Positions 54,323-63,365 of a DNA stretch of 64,000 nt are shown here, piece by piece. The position numbers were made by a program, and so were the translations under genes. Source of the DNA: Phycisphaerales bacterium (GTDB taxonomy: Bacteria > Planctomycetota > Phycisphaerae > Phycisphaerales > UBA1924); the NCBI GenBank assembly GCA_029260515.1, contig JAJDDC010000096.1, positions 310,001 through 374,000 of the forward strand, in the 5' to 3' direction. Within the stretch, counting starts at the first letter, position 1. Each line of letters opens with the position of its first letter. The notes beneath the pieces are model-generated. The model saw nothing but the letters and a program-made list of their open reading frames with translations, was not told where the DNA came from and did no database searches.

Positions 54323-55897
54323 ATGCTGCTCGGGATCGACATCGGGACATCATCCACAAAGGGGCTGCTTGTGCTCCCCGACGGGCGCGTCGTGGCATCG
54401 GCGAGCCGCGCGTACCCGGTCGATCGTCCACACCCGGGCTGGTCCGAGCAGGATCCCGCTCGTTGGTGGGAGGCGACTGTCGCGGTCGTCGGTGAACTGC
54501 TTTCACACACCGAGGCCGATGCAACACAGATCCGCGCCATTGGTGTCTCGGGACAGATGCACGGTTCGGTCTTCCTGGACCAAGCCGCACTCGACAGGGC
54601 CGGCTCGGGGAGGATCCACGCGATCCACCCGGCACTGCTCTGGAATGATCAGCGGACCGCGACGCAGTGCGAGTCGATCGAGCGTGCGATGGGAGGCCGG
54701 GTAGCGATCGTTCGTGCGGTCGGGAACGCCGCGCTCCCTGGATTCACGCTCCCCAAGCTGCTCTGGCTGCGAGAGCACGAGCCCGACGCATACTCGCGTC
54801 TGGCGATGCTCGTCAATCCGAAGGACTTTATCAATCTCCAGCTCACCGGCTTGCCCTCGACCGACGTCGGCGACGCGTCGGGGACGCTGCTCTTCGATCC
54901 GGCAACGCGGGCCTGGGCGCCCGCGATGCTCGACGCCCTCGGCATCGAGCCTGGTCTTCTCCCGCCGATCTATGAGTCGGCCGCGATCGTCGGCGGGCTG
55001 ACACCTTGGGCGGCGGGCGAACTCGGGCTCCGCCCCGCGACACCCGTCGTCGCGGGGTCCGGGGACAACCAGTGCGGGGCCATCGGCGCGGGTGTCGTTG
55101 CCCCGGGGATGGTGGCGGCAACACTCGGCACCAGCGGCGTCATCTACGCCCACGCCAGCAGGCCACGATTGGATCTTCCGTCACGTGCCCCAGATACCGA
55201 CGCTGAACTCCCCCCGCCCGGCAGGGTTCACACCATGTGCGCCGCCGCGGGGGCTGATTCGTGGTGCAATACGGGGTGCATGCTCGCCGCGGCAGGCGCC
55301 CTGCAGTGGGCGCGGGACACGATCGCGCCCGCAGTGGAGATTCAGGTGCTTATCGATGAGGCCGCGATTGCTCCGATCGGATGCGAGGGCCTGGTGTTCA
55401 TGCCCCATCTTTCTGGCGAGCGTTGCCCGTACCCCGACCCGCGAGCCCGCGGCGCCTGGGTCGGATTGACCATGCGTCACACTCGTGCGCATATGGTTCG
55501 TGCCGTGCTCGAAGGTGTCGCGTTCACCATGGTCCAGATGCTCGACATCGTGCGATCGCTCCCCGTGGGCGTGGAGCACGCCCGCCTCGGCGGCGGGGGC
55601 GCAAGGAGCAGGCTCTGGCGCCAGATCCACGCGGACGTCTTCGGTCTGCCCGTCTCGATACCCGCGACCGAGCAAGGCCCCGCGTTCGGAGCGGCGCTGC
55701 TCGCCGGTGTTGGATCTGGCATGTGGGAAACCGTAGTGGACGCATGCGGCCAGACGATCCTGCTCCGCGAGACTGTCGAGCCGTCGCACGAGGCCGATCA
55801 GTACTTGCACATCCGGGCAGTACACACAGCGCTGTACGCTCGCCTTCGCGAGACCTTCGACAGCCTTGGTTCCCTGGCGCCGGGCAACGACGAATAG
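54323..55897 (+). CDS. xylB: xylulokinase
   Basis: A 524-residue FGGY-family kinase that phosphorylates D-xylulose. The phosphate-1 motif GIDIGTSSTKG is at residues 4-14; GVSGQMHGSVFLD is the sugar-site strand typical of XylB, GSGDNQCGAIGAG the catalytic region, and the C-terminal part has LGGGGARSRLWRQIHADVFG and QGPAFGAALLA. Length is typical. The ATG lies 55 nt after the Tat oxidoreductase and xylA follows within 12 nt. Confidence 0.93.
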   Translation: MLLGIDIGTSSTKGLLVLPDGRVVASASRAYPVDRPHPGWSEQDPARWWEATVAVVGELLSHTEADATQIRAIGVSGQMHGSVFLDQAALDRAGSGRIHAIHPALLWNDQRTATQCESIERAMGGRVAIVRAVGNAALPGFTLPKLLWLREHEPDAYSRLAMLVNPKDFINLQLTGLPSTDVGDASGTLLFDPATRAWAPAMLDALGIEPGLLPPIYESAAIVGGLTPWAAGELGLRPATPVVAGSGDNQCGAIGAGVVAPGMVAATLGTSGVIYAHASRPRLDLPSRAPDTDAELPPPGRVHTMCAAAGADSWCNTGCMLAAAGALQWARDTIAPAVEIQVLIDEAAIAPIGCEGLVFMPHLSGERCPYPDPRARGAWVGLTMRHTRAHMVRAVLEGVAFTMVQMLDIVRSLPVGVEHARLGGGGARSRLWRQIHADVFGLPVSIPATEQGPAFGAALLAGVGSGMWETVVDACGQTILLRETVEPSHEADQYLHIRAVHTALYARLRETFDSLGSLAPGNDE

Positions 55898-55908
55898 GAA
55901 ATCGCACG

Positions 55909-57081
55909 ATGCATGACCTGACGCCGACTGCGAACGACCGCTTTACCTTCGGTCTCTGGACCGTCGGCAACCCGGGGCGTGACCCGTTCGGGGACCCGAC
56001 CCGTCCCGCCCTGGCGCCCGCCGAAGTCGCTTTGCTGCTCGGGGAAGTGGGGGGAGTGTACGGCGTCAACTTCCACGACAACGACCTCATCCCGATCGAT
56101 GCCGGCGACGCCGAGGCCGCCGCAATAATGCGGGACTTCCGCACGGCCCTCGCTCAGACCGGGCTTTGCGTGCCGATGGTCACCACGAACCTGTTCTCCG
56201 ACCCGGTCTTCCGGGACGGAGCGTTTACCAGCAACGACGCCGACGTCCGCGCCTACGCCGTGCAAAAAACGATGCGTGCAATGGACCTCGGCGCCGAGTT
56301 CGGAGCCGAGATCTTCGTCATGTGGGGAGGGCGGGAGGGCGCCGAGGTCGACGCCTCGAAGGACCCGGTCGAGGCACTGAACCGTTACCGCCGGGCGATC
56401 AACTTCCTGTGCGCATATTCGAAGAACAATGAGTACGCGTACAGGATCGCCCTCGAGGCCAAGCCCAACGAGCCCCGCGGGCATATTTTTCTCCCGACGA
56501 CCGGTCACTGCCTCGCGTTTATCCACACGCTCGACCACCCGGAGATGGTTGGCGTCAACCCAGAAGTCGCCCACGAACACATGGCCGGACTGAACTTCCA
56601 CCACGCCGTCGCCCAAGCGCTCGGCGCCGGCAAACTGTTCCACATCGACCTCAACGATCAGGAGTTCGGACGCTACGACCAGGATCTCCGGTTCGGATCG
56701 GCGAATCTCAAGCACGCCTTCTTTCTTGTTCGCCTGCTCGAAACCCATGCATACTCGGGGATGAAACACTTCGACAGTCACGCGTTCCGCACAGCCGACC
56801 GTGACGACGTGGTCGCCTTCGCCCGCGGATCGATGCGCACGTACAAGGTTCTGCAAAAAAAGGTCGCGCGCTGGTCCGCGGACCCGGAGATACGGCGCCT
56901 CCTCGCGTCGATCCCGACCGGTGACAGCCGCCACGATCAACTGCTCGTCTCGTACTCGGCAGATCACGCGGATCGGCTCGCCGAGCTGGTATTCGATCGG
57001 TCCACGATCGCCGCAAGGCCACTGTTTTACGAGGCCCTCGACCAGAGGACTATGGAGATCCTGATGGGCATTGATTCGTGA
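55909..57081 (+). CDS. xylA: xylose isomerase (class I)
   Basis: A 390-residue TIM-barrel isomerase that interconverts D-xylose and D-xylulose. It matches the shorter, Streptomyces-type class: W17 in FGLWTVG, H56-D57-x-D59 in NFHDNDL, E183 and K185 in EAKPNEPRG, and FHIDLNDQ of the metal site. ATG 55909 directly follows the kinase gene. A GxNPE element (VGVNPEVAHEHM) is the substrate/metal loop. With xylB it gives xylulose 5-phosphate for the pentose phosphate pathway. Confidence 0.95.
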   Translation: MHDLTPTANDRFTFGLWTVGNPGRDPFGDPTRPALAPAEVALLLGEVGGVYGVNFHDNDLIPIDAGDAEAAAIMRDFRTALAQTGLCVPMVTTNLFSDPVFRDGAFTSNDADVRAYAVQKTMRAMDLGAEFGAEIFVMWGGREGAEVDASKDPVEALNRYRRAINFLCAYSKNNEYAYRIALEAKPNEPRGHIFLPTTGHCLAFIHTLDHPEMVGVNPEVAHEHMAGLNFHHAVAQALGAGKLFHIDLNDQEFGRYDQDLRFGSANLKHAFFLVRLLETHAYSGMKHFDSHAFRTADRDDVVAFARGSMRTYKVLQKKVARWSADPEIRRLLASIPTGDSRHDQLLVSYSADHADRLAELVFDRSTIAARPLFYEALDQRTMEILMGIDS

Positions 57082-57188
57082 CACTCTCTCGAATCGGCCT
57101 GATGATTCGCAACACATAATTGCATGCGACGTTCAGTCGAGGTGCGTCGCGGATGCAGAGCGCATCGCGGCAACTCGCTGCGCTCGCA

Positions 57189-59546
57189 CTACGGGCACCC
57201 GGACCCGAACGCCGTCAGGAATGCGATGACATCCGAGAAATCAAACTGGCCGATCGGTGCAGCCAGGTCGGCTTCCGGGCTCATGGAGCCGAACGCTGTA
57301 AGGAATGCGATGACGTCTGAGAAGTCGAGCTGTCCAAACGGTTCGGCGAGGTCGGCATCGTTGCAGGATGTGAGCACACGGACAAGCACGCGGCTGGCCT
57401 CGTAGACGATTTCGGCGTTGGCGTCGGTGATGATCACGTTGTCGAAAGTGCCAATCACGGCGCCGTCGTCCACGGTCAGCAGGACGTACTGAGCGCCCGG
57501 AGATGGGATAAAGAACTCGAAGTCGACATTGATTGCACCCGCGACAATGGCGTCGCCCGAGGTGACACGGATGGAGTTGTGCGCGCCGGGGTAACGCTGG
57601 AACTCGAGCGTGGCCGATGAGCTCGACGTGTAGCCGTCCTGGATGGCGAGCTCGCCGAGCTGCCCACCGCGACCGATGCGGCCGTTATTGACCAGCCCGC
57701 CCTGGATGAGGCCCGTGCCATCGATGTCGCCGTTGTTCACGAACGCGCCGTTGGAGGTCCTGACAAGCGCCTGATCCAGAAATAGCTGGCCCTGGTTGTC
57801 GATGCCGGAGGCGTTGTCGCACTGGAGCACGGCTGTCAGGCTGCCTCCGTCGGAATCGACGTTGATCTGGGCACGGTTGAGGATGGACCCGTTGACGTCG
57901 AGGTCGGAGGCGCCGACGACATGCACGACACCGTCGTTTGTGAGATTCATCGAGAAATCGGCCACGAGACCCGCGGTCGAGATGAGCGAGCCGTTGTTCT
58001 GGAACGCGCCGAGCAGCCGCAGGTTGAACGGGGGGGGAGAGACCTGGCCGGACAGGATCGCGGCGCTTGTTCCGAATGTAAACTCGCCATTGTTGATGAC
58101 GCTCGTGATGCGGACATCTGGAGCGTTGCCGAGGCGGAACTCGGCGCCCGCGGCATTGTTCAGCGTGGCGATGGACCATACACCGCCGAAGATCTCAACT
58201 GACTGGTTGTTGTTAACGGTTTGGGCTGTGAGCGTCCCAAAGACAGGGCCTGACATGCGGTAGAGTGCGTAATCGGTCGCGTTCCCGATGTTCAGCGTGA
58301 TCGTATTGACCTCGCCCCCGGACTGATACAAGAACCCCGTGTCCGCCTCGCCGATTTGGATCGTGTTGGCGTCAAGTGAACCGGCAGAAACATTGGCTAC
58401 TCCGACAGAGTTCGCGGCAGCGCAGATACGCAGCTCATCACATGAGACCGAACCACCGCCGACAGTCAACTCGCCTTTGCCCGAGTTCCCGGCGCCGACG
58501 CGTATATCGCCAGTAACTTCCGCCGTCCCAGCCGAGCACACCCAGACGCCCTCGTGAGATCCACTGAGCTCACCGAGCGAGACACTCCCAGCGGTGAACG
58601 TGCCGCCGATCTGGTTGAGCAGCGCGTCGCCCTCGATGCCGATCCGGGCGGCGGTGGCGTCGAGACTGCCCGTCGAGAGATTGAGCGTTGCGTCTGCGCC
58701 CGGGCCCTCGCCCATGAAAAGTGTGCCGCACGAGACGTCTGCGCCATCTATCGTAACAATCGCGTCTCCGAGCGCCGGCGCGACCTGCAGGAAGCCGGTG
58801 ATGTCGAGCGTGCCACCGACATGGATAGAGCTGCTCGCGGGGGAGGAGGGTTGCGTCCCGACGGTGTACCCAACCACGTCCACGTCTCCACCGGATTGTG
58901 TCAGCGTGCCCCTGCCGTCGAGACCAACACGCAGGTCGTCGCCCAGGATCGTGCCGCCGAGAACCTCGACATGCCCGACGCCCGGGTTTCCAAACCCGAA
59001 CGAGATGTTCATCTCGCCGAACTCGAAGAGGTTGCCACCGATACTGACAGTTCCGACGGCGCCGTTCATGCCAACATCCACGACGGACGTCGCGACGAGG
59101 TCGGCAGAGCCTGATGTCTGCAGCAGGCCCTCGCCCCCGGCCTCTTTGCCGACGAGCATCTCCGTCACAATGAAGGACCCGCCTCCCATGATGTACTCGC
59201 AGTCGTCGGAGCCGAGACCGATGGTCATCCGATCGGCGCTCCAGGGCGAGGAGCCCTGCTGCAGCGAGGTCACGCCCGAGAAGACACCCGAGAGGGTGAT
59301 CTCGCCGAAGTTCGGATTACCGACGCCCGCGCCAGTGAAGATGCAGATCGAGCGTTCATCGAAGAAAATATCCTCCCCCGTCTGAGGGACGCCGAAGCCC
59401 CCGGGGCCACCGGATGAGGTGGACCATTGCGCCGAGTCGCTCCAGGCCCCAATGAGCGGGGCGACCCAATACCGATCGGCGGCCAGGACAGGAGAGACCA
59501 TCCCGGCCGACATCGCGAGCATCAGGATCCGTGTTCGTGTCTGCAT
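57189..59546 (-). CDS. large secreted beta-solenoid protein with two GC-type dockerin-like repeats
   Basis: A 785-residue protein. The ATG follows GGAGG. A signal peptide (1-23) leads into tandem beta-solenoid turns with many GGxxxVxG strands, as in PEP-CTERM/autotransporter-passenger-like proteins; the first residues after the signal, DRYWVAPLIGAWSDSAQWST, resemble the Y-W-x-x-x-xGxWxxxxxW start of such passengers. The C-terminus holds CNDADLAEPFGQLDFSDVIA and a second copy, ending GSGCP. It is divergent from the class B sigma/kinase pair at 59762. No catalytic domain is seen. Confidence 0.85.
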   Translation of the reverse strand: MQTRTRILMLAMSAGMVSPVLAADRYWVAPLIGAWSDSAQWSTSSGGPGGFGVPQTGEDIFFDERSICIFTGAGVGNPNFGEITLSGVFSGVTSLQQGSSPWSADRMTIGLGSDDCEYIMGGGSFIVTEMLVGKEAGGEGLLQTSGSADLVATSVVDVGMNGAVGTVSIGGNLFEFGEMNISFGFGNPGVGHVEVLGGTILGDDLRVGLDGRGTLTQSGGDVDVVGYTVGTQPSSPASSSIHVGGTLDITGFLQVAPALGDAIVTIDGADVSCGTLFMGEGPGADATLNLSTGSLDATAARIGIEGDALLNQIGGTFTAGSVSLGELSGSHEGVWVCSAGTAEVTGDIRVGAGNSGKGELTVGGGSVSCDELRICAAANSVGVANVSAGSLDANTIQIGEADTGFLYQSGGEVNTITLNIGNATDYALYRMSGPVFGTLTAQTVNNNQSVEIFGGVWSIATLNNAAGAEFRLGNAPDVRITSVINNGEFTFGTSAAILSGQVSPPPFNLRLLGAFQNNGSLISTAGLVADFSMNLTNDGVVHVVGASDLDVNGSILNRAQINVDSDGGSLTAVLQCDNASGIDNQGQLFLDQALVRTSNGAFVNNGDIDGTGLIQGGLVNNGRIGRGGQLGELAIQDGYTSSSSATLEFQRYPGAHNSIRVTSGDAIVAGAINVDFEFFIPSPGAQYVLLTVDDGAVIGTFDNVIITDANAEIVYEASRVLVRVLTSCNDADLAEPFGQLDFSDVIAFLTAFGSMSPEADLAAPIGQFDFSDVIAFLTAFGSGCP

Positions 59547-59761
59547 GGGTGGCCCTCCAAGCCTTTGGTGATCCGGGGCGGGGATCGGGCACAGCGCCCG
59601 CTCCCCACACCCCGTCTCGCCACGCCGGCGCCCATGCTTTCTCGACCCGGAGAAAAAAATAGAGCTCCGACGCCGAGCACCGACGCATGCCATTTCCGCA
59701 CCAGGGGTTATGAGTTGATCCGCGAGGCCCGGGCCGCGATCATGCCCAGTCACGAATCCAC
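59547..59761. promoter_or_regulatory. divergent control region between beta-solenoid protein and sigma/kinase pair
   Basis: A 215-bp spacer with an AAAAAAA run at 59653-59659, the counterpart of the T-run in the spacer at 34828-35022. Promoters for both genes must lie here, but no consensus boxes stand out. Confidence 0.35.
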
Positions 59762-60358
59762 ATGCCCTGGGTCACCACCACCATCCTGCTCGAACGCCTC
59801 GCCGACGCCCAGGACGCGTCCTGGGAGGAGTTTGCGTCGCATTTCCGTGGGCCTATCCATAACTTCGCACTCCGATTGGGCCTTTCCGAAACCTCTGCTG
59901 ATGACGTCGTACAGAGCACCATGCTCGCCTTCGTCCGTGCCTTCCGCGACGGGCGGTACTCACGCGAACGCGGTCGCCTGAGCTCCTGGCTCTTCGGCAT
60001 CGCCTACCGGGAGTCGCTGCGGGTCTTTCGTGACTCGGCCCGTGAGCGTCAGGCCCCGGCTACCCAGGGGCGGACGACATTCTTTTCCGATCACCCTGAC
60101 GACGAACTCGCCCGCCGTACCTGGACCGAGACCTGGGAGCGTCACGTGCTCGGCCGGTGTCTCGAGCAGGTGCGTGCGGAAGTCACGCCCTCGACCTTCG
60201 AGGCGTTCGAGCTCGCCGCGGTCCGGGGCGTGCCTCCCGAGCAGGTCGCCGAATCGGTCGGGATCTCGAAGAACGCGGTCTTCATCGCAAAGCACCGCGT
60301 GCTCAAGCGCGTCGCGGAACTGCGTCTGGAGTTCGAGCCCGAGGGCGCCGTCGCATGA
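59762..60358 (+). CDS. ECF-type sigma factor (class B pair)
   Basis: A 198-residue sigma factor. Region 2 has SETSADDVVQSTMLAFVRAF and RGRLSSWLFGIAYRES; region 4 has FELAAVRGVPPEQVAESVGI and the helix KNAVFIAKHRVLKRV. It is the paralogue of the sigma factor at 42258. The stop overlaps the kinase ATG by 4 nt. The divergent neighbour is a secreted protein with the GC-type tail. Confidence 0.88.
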   Translation: MPWVTTTILLERLADAQDASWEEFASHFRGPIHNFALRLGLSETSADDVVQSTMLAFVRAFRDGRYSRERGRLSSWLFGIAYRESLRVFRDSARERQAPATQGRTTFFSDHPDDELARRTWTETWERHVLGRCLEQVRAEVTPSTFEAFELAAVRGVPPEQVAESVGISKNAVFIAKHRVLKRVAELRLEFEPEGAVA

Positions 60359-62799
60359 ATGGCAAAGACCTTGAACTGCTCGAGGGCTACCTGCACGACG
60401 GTCTCTCGTATGCCGAACGCTCGCGCCTCGAAGAGCGACTGAACTCGGAGCCCGAGCTCCGCGTGCTGCTCGACGACGTCCGGGCAGCGAGCGCCTTGAC
60501 CGATCAGCTCCGTGCTTCGCGTGAGACCGGGCTCTCCGACACGAATCCGAGCGTCGAAGGCTACGACGTCGAGCGGGAGATACACCGCGGTGGCCAGGGC
60601 ATCGTGTACGCCGCCACCCAACGCTCGACCGGGAGACGGGTCGCCCTCAAGGTCTTGCTGGCGGGGCGGGCATCGACGCGCCGTCAGGACCAGCGGCTCG
60701 AGCGAGAGATCGAGCTCGCATCCTCGATCAGCCACCCGGGCGTGGTCACGGTCTTCGACCGCGCCCAGACAGACGACCAAAGCCCTGTCCTGGTGATGGA
60801 ACTCATCGACGGGCGTCCGCTCGATACCTACATCCGCGATGCGGCGCCCGGGCCACGCCGCGTGCTCGAGCTGATGGCCGAAATCTGCGACATCGTCAGC
60901 GCCGCCCACCAGCGGGGTGTCATCCACCGCGACCTGAAACCCTCGAACATCCTGATCGACGCCGACGGGGCCCCGCACGTGCTCGACTTCGGCCTGGCCA
61001 AGGCGCTCGAGCCGGGCCAGGCCCGCTCGCTCGTGACCCACGAGGGCGAGTTCATGGGCACACTGGCGTACGCGGGCCCCGAACAGGTGGAACGCGGCGC
61101 GGTTGCCGCGGACGTCCGCTCGGATGTCTACGCACTCGGGGCGATCACGGGCGAGGCGCTGACTGGCAGCTTGCCGATCGACGTCTCGGGTCCGATCGCC
61201 TCGGCGATCGGACGCATTCGCGAGACGCCCCCGACTCCTCCGTCGGTACGCCGCCATGGGCTCGACAAGGACGTGGACACAATAGTGCTGACAGCGATGG
61301 CCAAGGAGCCGCAGCGCCGCTACCAGTCCGCCGCCGCGCTCGCCGCCGACATCCGCCGAGTGATCCGCGACGAGCCGATCCTCGCCCGACCCGCCTCGAC
61401 CCTCTACCAACTTCGGAAGTTCGCCAAACGGAATAAAGTGCTCGTGGTGTCAACCACTGTGGCAGTTCTCGCGCTCGTCACAGTAACCACGGTCGTCAGC
61501 GTCGCGCTCGTTCGCACCAGCGCCGCGAACGCCCGGACCCTGTCCGCCAAGGCTGATGCCGAGATCGACGCCGACAAGCAATCCAGGATGAACGAGTTTC
61601 TCCGCCGGATGCTCACATCGGTCGAGCCGGGCAACTCCGGCCCGGACCTGCGCGTTGTAGACCTGCTCGAAGAGTGCGAGGGCCGCATCGAGACGGAGTT
61701 CGCCGACTACCCGGAACTCCGCGCCCGGCTCCACGCCACACTCGGCCAGACCTACTGGCGACTGGGCGTGCTCGACCAAGCCGAACGCCATCAAAGCCTC
61801 GCGGTCGATCTCTTCGAGCAACTCGACGAGCGTGCCGATCCGGGCGATCTGCCCGCAGCGCTCTCCGAGCTTGGCTCGATCGAACTCTCCCGCGGCAACA
61901 TCGAGCGTGCGGTCTTGCTCCACGAGCGGGCACGCAAACTCTGGCTTCATCCCGCGGCCAACGATGACCCACGCCGCTGGCGTACGCACGTAAACCTTGC
62001 CGCCGCATTCAGCACACAGGGAATGATCAAGCAGGCCGAGCAACTCTATATACAGTCTCTCGAGGCGCTCACCGGGAGCGACGTCGACTCTCGAATCCTG
62101 CGCGCTCAGGCGCTCACGTCGCTGGGCGCCCTCTACCGACCTCTGGAGCGATATCAAGAAGCGCGCGACGCCTACGACGAGGCATTGCCAATCCTCCGCG
62201 AGCTCCGAGGCGACGAACACCCGGACACGCTCGCCTGCCTCGGCAATCAGGCGGAGGTCCTCGTCTCGCTCGGAGAGTTCGACGGCGCAGAAACTCGCAT
62301 GCGCGAACTGATCGACATCCGCCGACGTGTCTTCGGCCCGGAACACGAGCGTGTGGGGATCGCCGTCAACAACCTCGCGGATTTCCTGCGCACGCAAGAG
62401 CGCACCGACGAAGCAATCGCACAGTTTCGAGTGGCCCACGAGATATTCTCGCAATCACTCGGCGAACGCCACCCACGCGTCGGGATGGTCTCCCTCAACC
62501 TTGGCGTCACGCTCCTGCGTTCCGGACAGCCGTCCGCCGCCCTCCCGCGCCTCGACCACGCCGCCCAGATCCTTGAGGGCGCCGTCCCGCCCGGGCACTG
62601 GATTCTCGCGCAGGCCCGCCTCAGCCTCGGCGAGGCGTACTTACGCCTCGACCGCCCCGAGGAAGCTGAGCCGCTGCTCCGAATATCTCAGCAACAACTC
62701 GTCGCGCACTTCGGCGCAGAGCACTGGCGATCTCTCGCCGCATCGGACCTCGTTCAAGAGCTCGACACTGTGCTGGCCGGTATTCCGGCCTCGCCGTGA
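60355..62799 (+). CDS. transmembrane Ser/Thr kinase with TPR array and anti-sigma-like N-terminus (class B)
   Basis: An 814-residue kinase. Residues 4-48 resemble the helical N-terminus of anti-sigma factors without zinc ligands: LLEGYLHDGLSYAERSRLEE followed by RLNSEPELRVLLDD. The kinase domain (about 70-340) has HRGGQGIVYAA, VALKVLL, D193 in HRDLKPSNI and DFG. The membrane helix lies at about 361-385. About 420 residues of TPRs follow. Start overlaps the sigma stop. As in the other class B protein, kinase and anti-sigma functions may be combined. Confidence 0.88.
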   Translation: MNGKDLELLEGYLHDGLSYAERSRLEERLNSEPELRVLLDDVRAASALTDQLRASRETGLSDTNPSVEGYDVEREIHRGGQGIVYAATQRSTGRRVALKVLLAGRASTRRQDQRLEREIELASSISHPGVVTVFDRAQTDDQSPVLVMELIDGRPLDTYIRDAAPGPRRVLELMAEICDIVSAAHQRGVIHRDLKPSNILIDADGAPHVLDFGLAKALEPGQARSLVTHEGEFMGTLAYAGPEQVERGAVAADVRSDVYALGAITGEALTGSLPIDVSGPIASAIGRIRETPPTPPSVRRHGLDKDVDTIVLTAMAKEPQRRYQSAAALAADIRRVIRDEPILARPASTLYQLRKFAKRNKVLVVSTTVAVLALVTVTTVVSVALVRTSAANARTLSAKADAEIDADKQSRMNEFLRRMLTSVEPGNSGPDLRVVDLLEECEGRIETEFADYPELRARLHATLGQTYWRLGVLDQAERHQSLAVDLFEQLDERADPGDLPAALSELGSIELSRGNIERAVLLHERARKLWLHPAANDDPRRWRTHVNLAAAFSTQGMIKQAEQLYIQSLEALTGSDVDSRILRAQALTSLGALYRPLERYQEARDAYDEALPILRELRGDEHPDTLACLGNQAEVLVSLGEFDGAETRMRELIDIRRRVFGPEHERVGIAVNNLADFLRTQERTDEAIAQFRVAHEIFSQSLGERHPRVGMVSLNLGVTLLRSGQPSAALPRLDHAAQILEGAVPPGHWILAQARLSLGEAYLRLDRPEEAEPLLRISQQQLVAHFGAEHWRSLAASDLVQELDTVLAGIPASP

Positions 62800-62800
62800 T

Positions 62801-62819
62801 CGTGGGGTTACACCCCGTG
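62801..62819. terminator. possible bidirectional hairpin between convergent genes
   Basis: CGTGGGG (62801-62807), loop TTACA, CCCCGTG (62813-62819) pairs with two G-T wobbles. It lies just past the kinase stop and 11 nt before the stop of the opposing lipoprotein gene. No T-run, so the role is uncertain. Confidence 0.35.
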
Positions 62820-62829
62820 GATCGGCGGC

Positions 62830-63333
62830 TTACGGGCGGTACACACCCGAAGCCAGTATCGTCAGCACGTCCCCGGTCGGTCGAGACCCGACCCTGCCGA
62901 CAACGACGATCTCATCGAGCGGCTCGAGACCACCCGCGGTTGGGCTGATTTCGAACACCCGCCCGTTCGCATCCACGAGCTGCACGGTCGCCGAGTTGCC
63001 CCGGATGTCCTCGGGGGTCTCGCAGCAATAGTCCCACGGCGTCGAGCACGTGTCGCCCTCCAGCTCTCCGCAGTGCGGCAGCTCCAGGTCCACGATCGTG
63101 AATACAGAGCTTTCTTGCGAGAGCGGCTCCTTCCTCCCACCGATCCGCCCGCGAACGACGATCGTCGCGCCCTCGATAGCCTCAGACTTCGCGTCGGTGA
63201 CTGAGACGGCGCCGGTCGGCTCGCTCGCCAGCACCCACGCCGGCGTGACCGACGCCGACGGCGATGACTCCCCGCACCCGGCGAGCGAGAAAGCGATCAA
63301 GGCGATGGCGGCAACTGAACGATTACGACGCAT
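62830..63333 (-). CDS. lipoprotein of unknown function
   Basis: A 167-residue protein. The ATG at 63333 has GGGAG upstream and the first 19 residues are a lipoprotein signal (MRRNRSVAAIALIAFSLAGC with the lipobox LAGC). The mature part has no known domain; it contains a cysteine-rich section (CGELEGDTCSTPWDYCCETP, five cysteines in total) and OB-like strands ending GVGRVGS-type VVVGRVGSRPTGD. It begins 32 nt after the permease gene and is likely cotranscribed with it, possibly as an accessory of the ABC system. Confidence 0.7.
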   Translation of the reverse strand: MRRNRSVAAIALIAFSLAGCGESSPSASVTPAWVLASEPTGAVSVTDAKSEAIEGATIVVRGRIGGRKEPLSQESSVFTIVDLELPHCGELEGDTCSTPWDYCCETPEDIRGNSATVQLVDANGRVFEISPTAGGLEPLDEIVVVGRVGSRPTGDVLTILASGVYRP

Positions 63334-63365
63334 GGGGGACTCCCTTTCCGTTCTGGCAATGATAC

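Noticed and set aside
57090..57106. GAATC/GATTC inverted repeat after xylA as terminator
   Set aside because: Five-base stem, no T-run; too weak.
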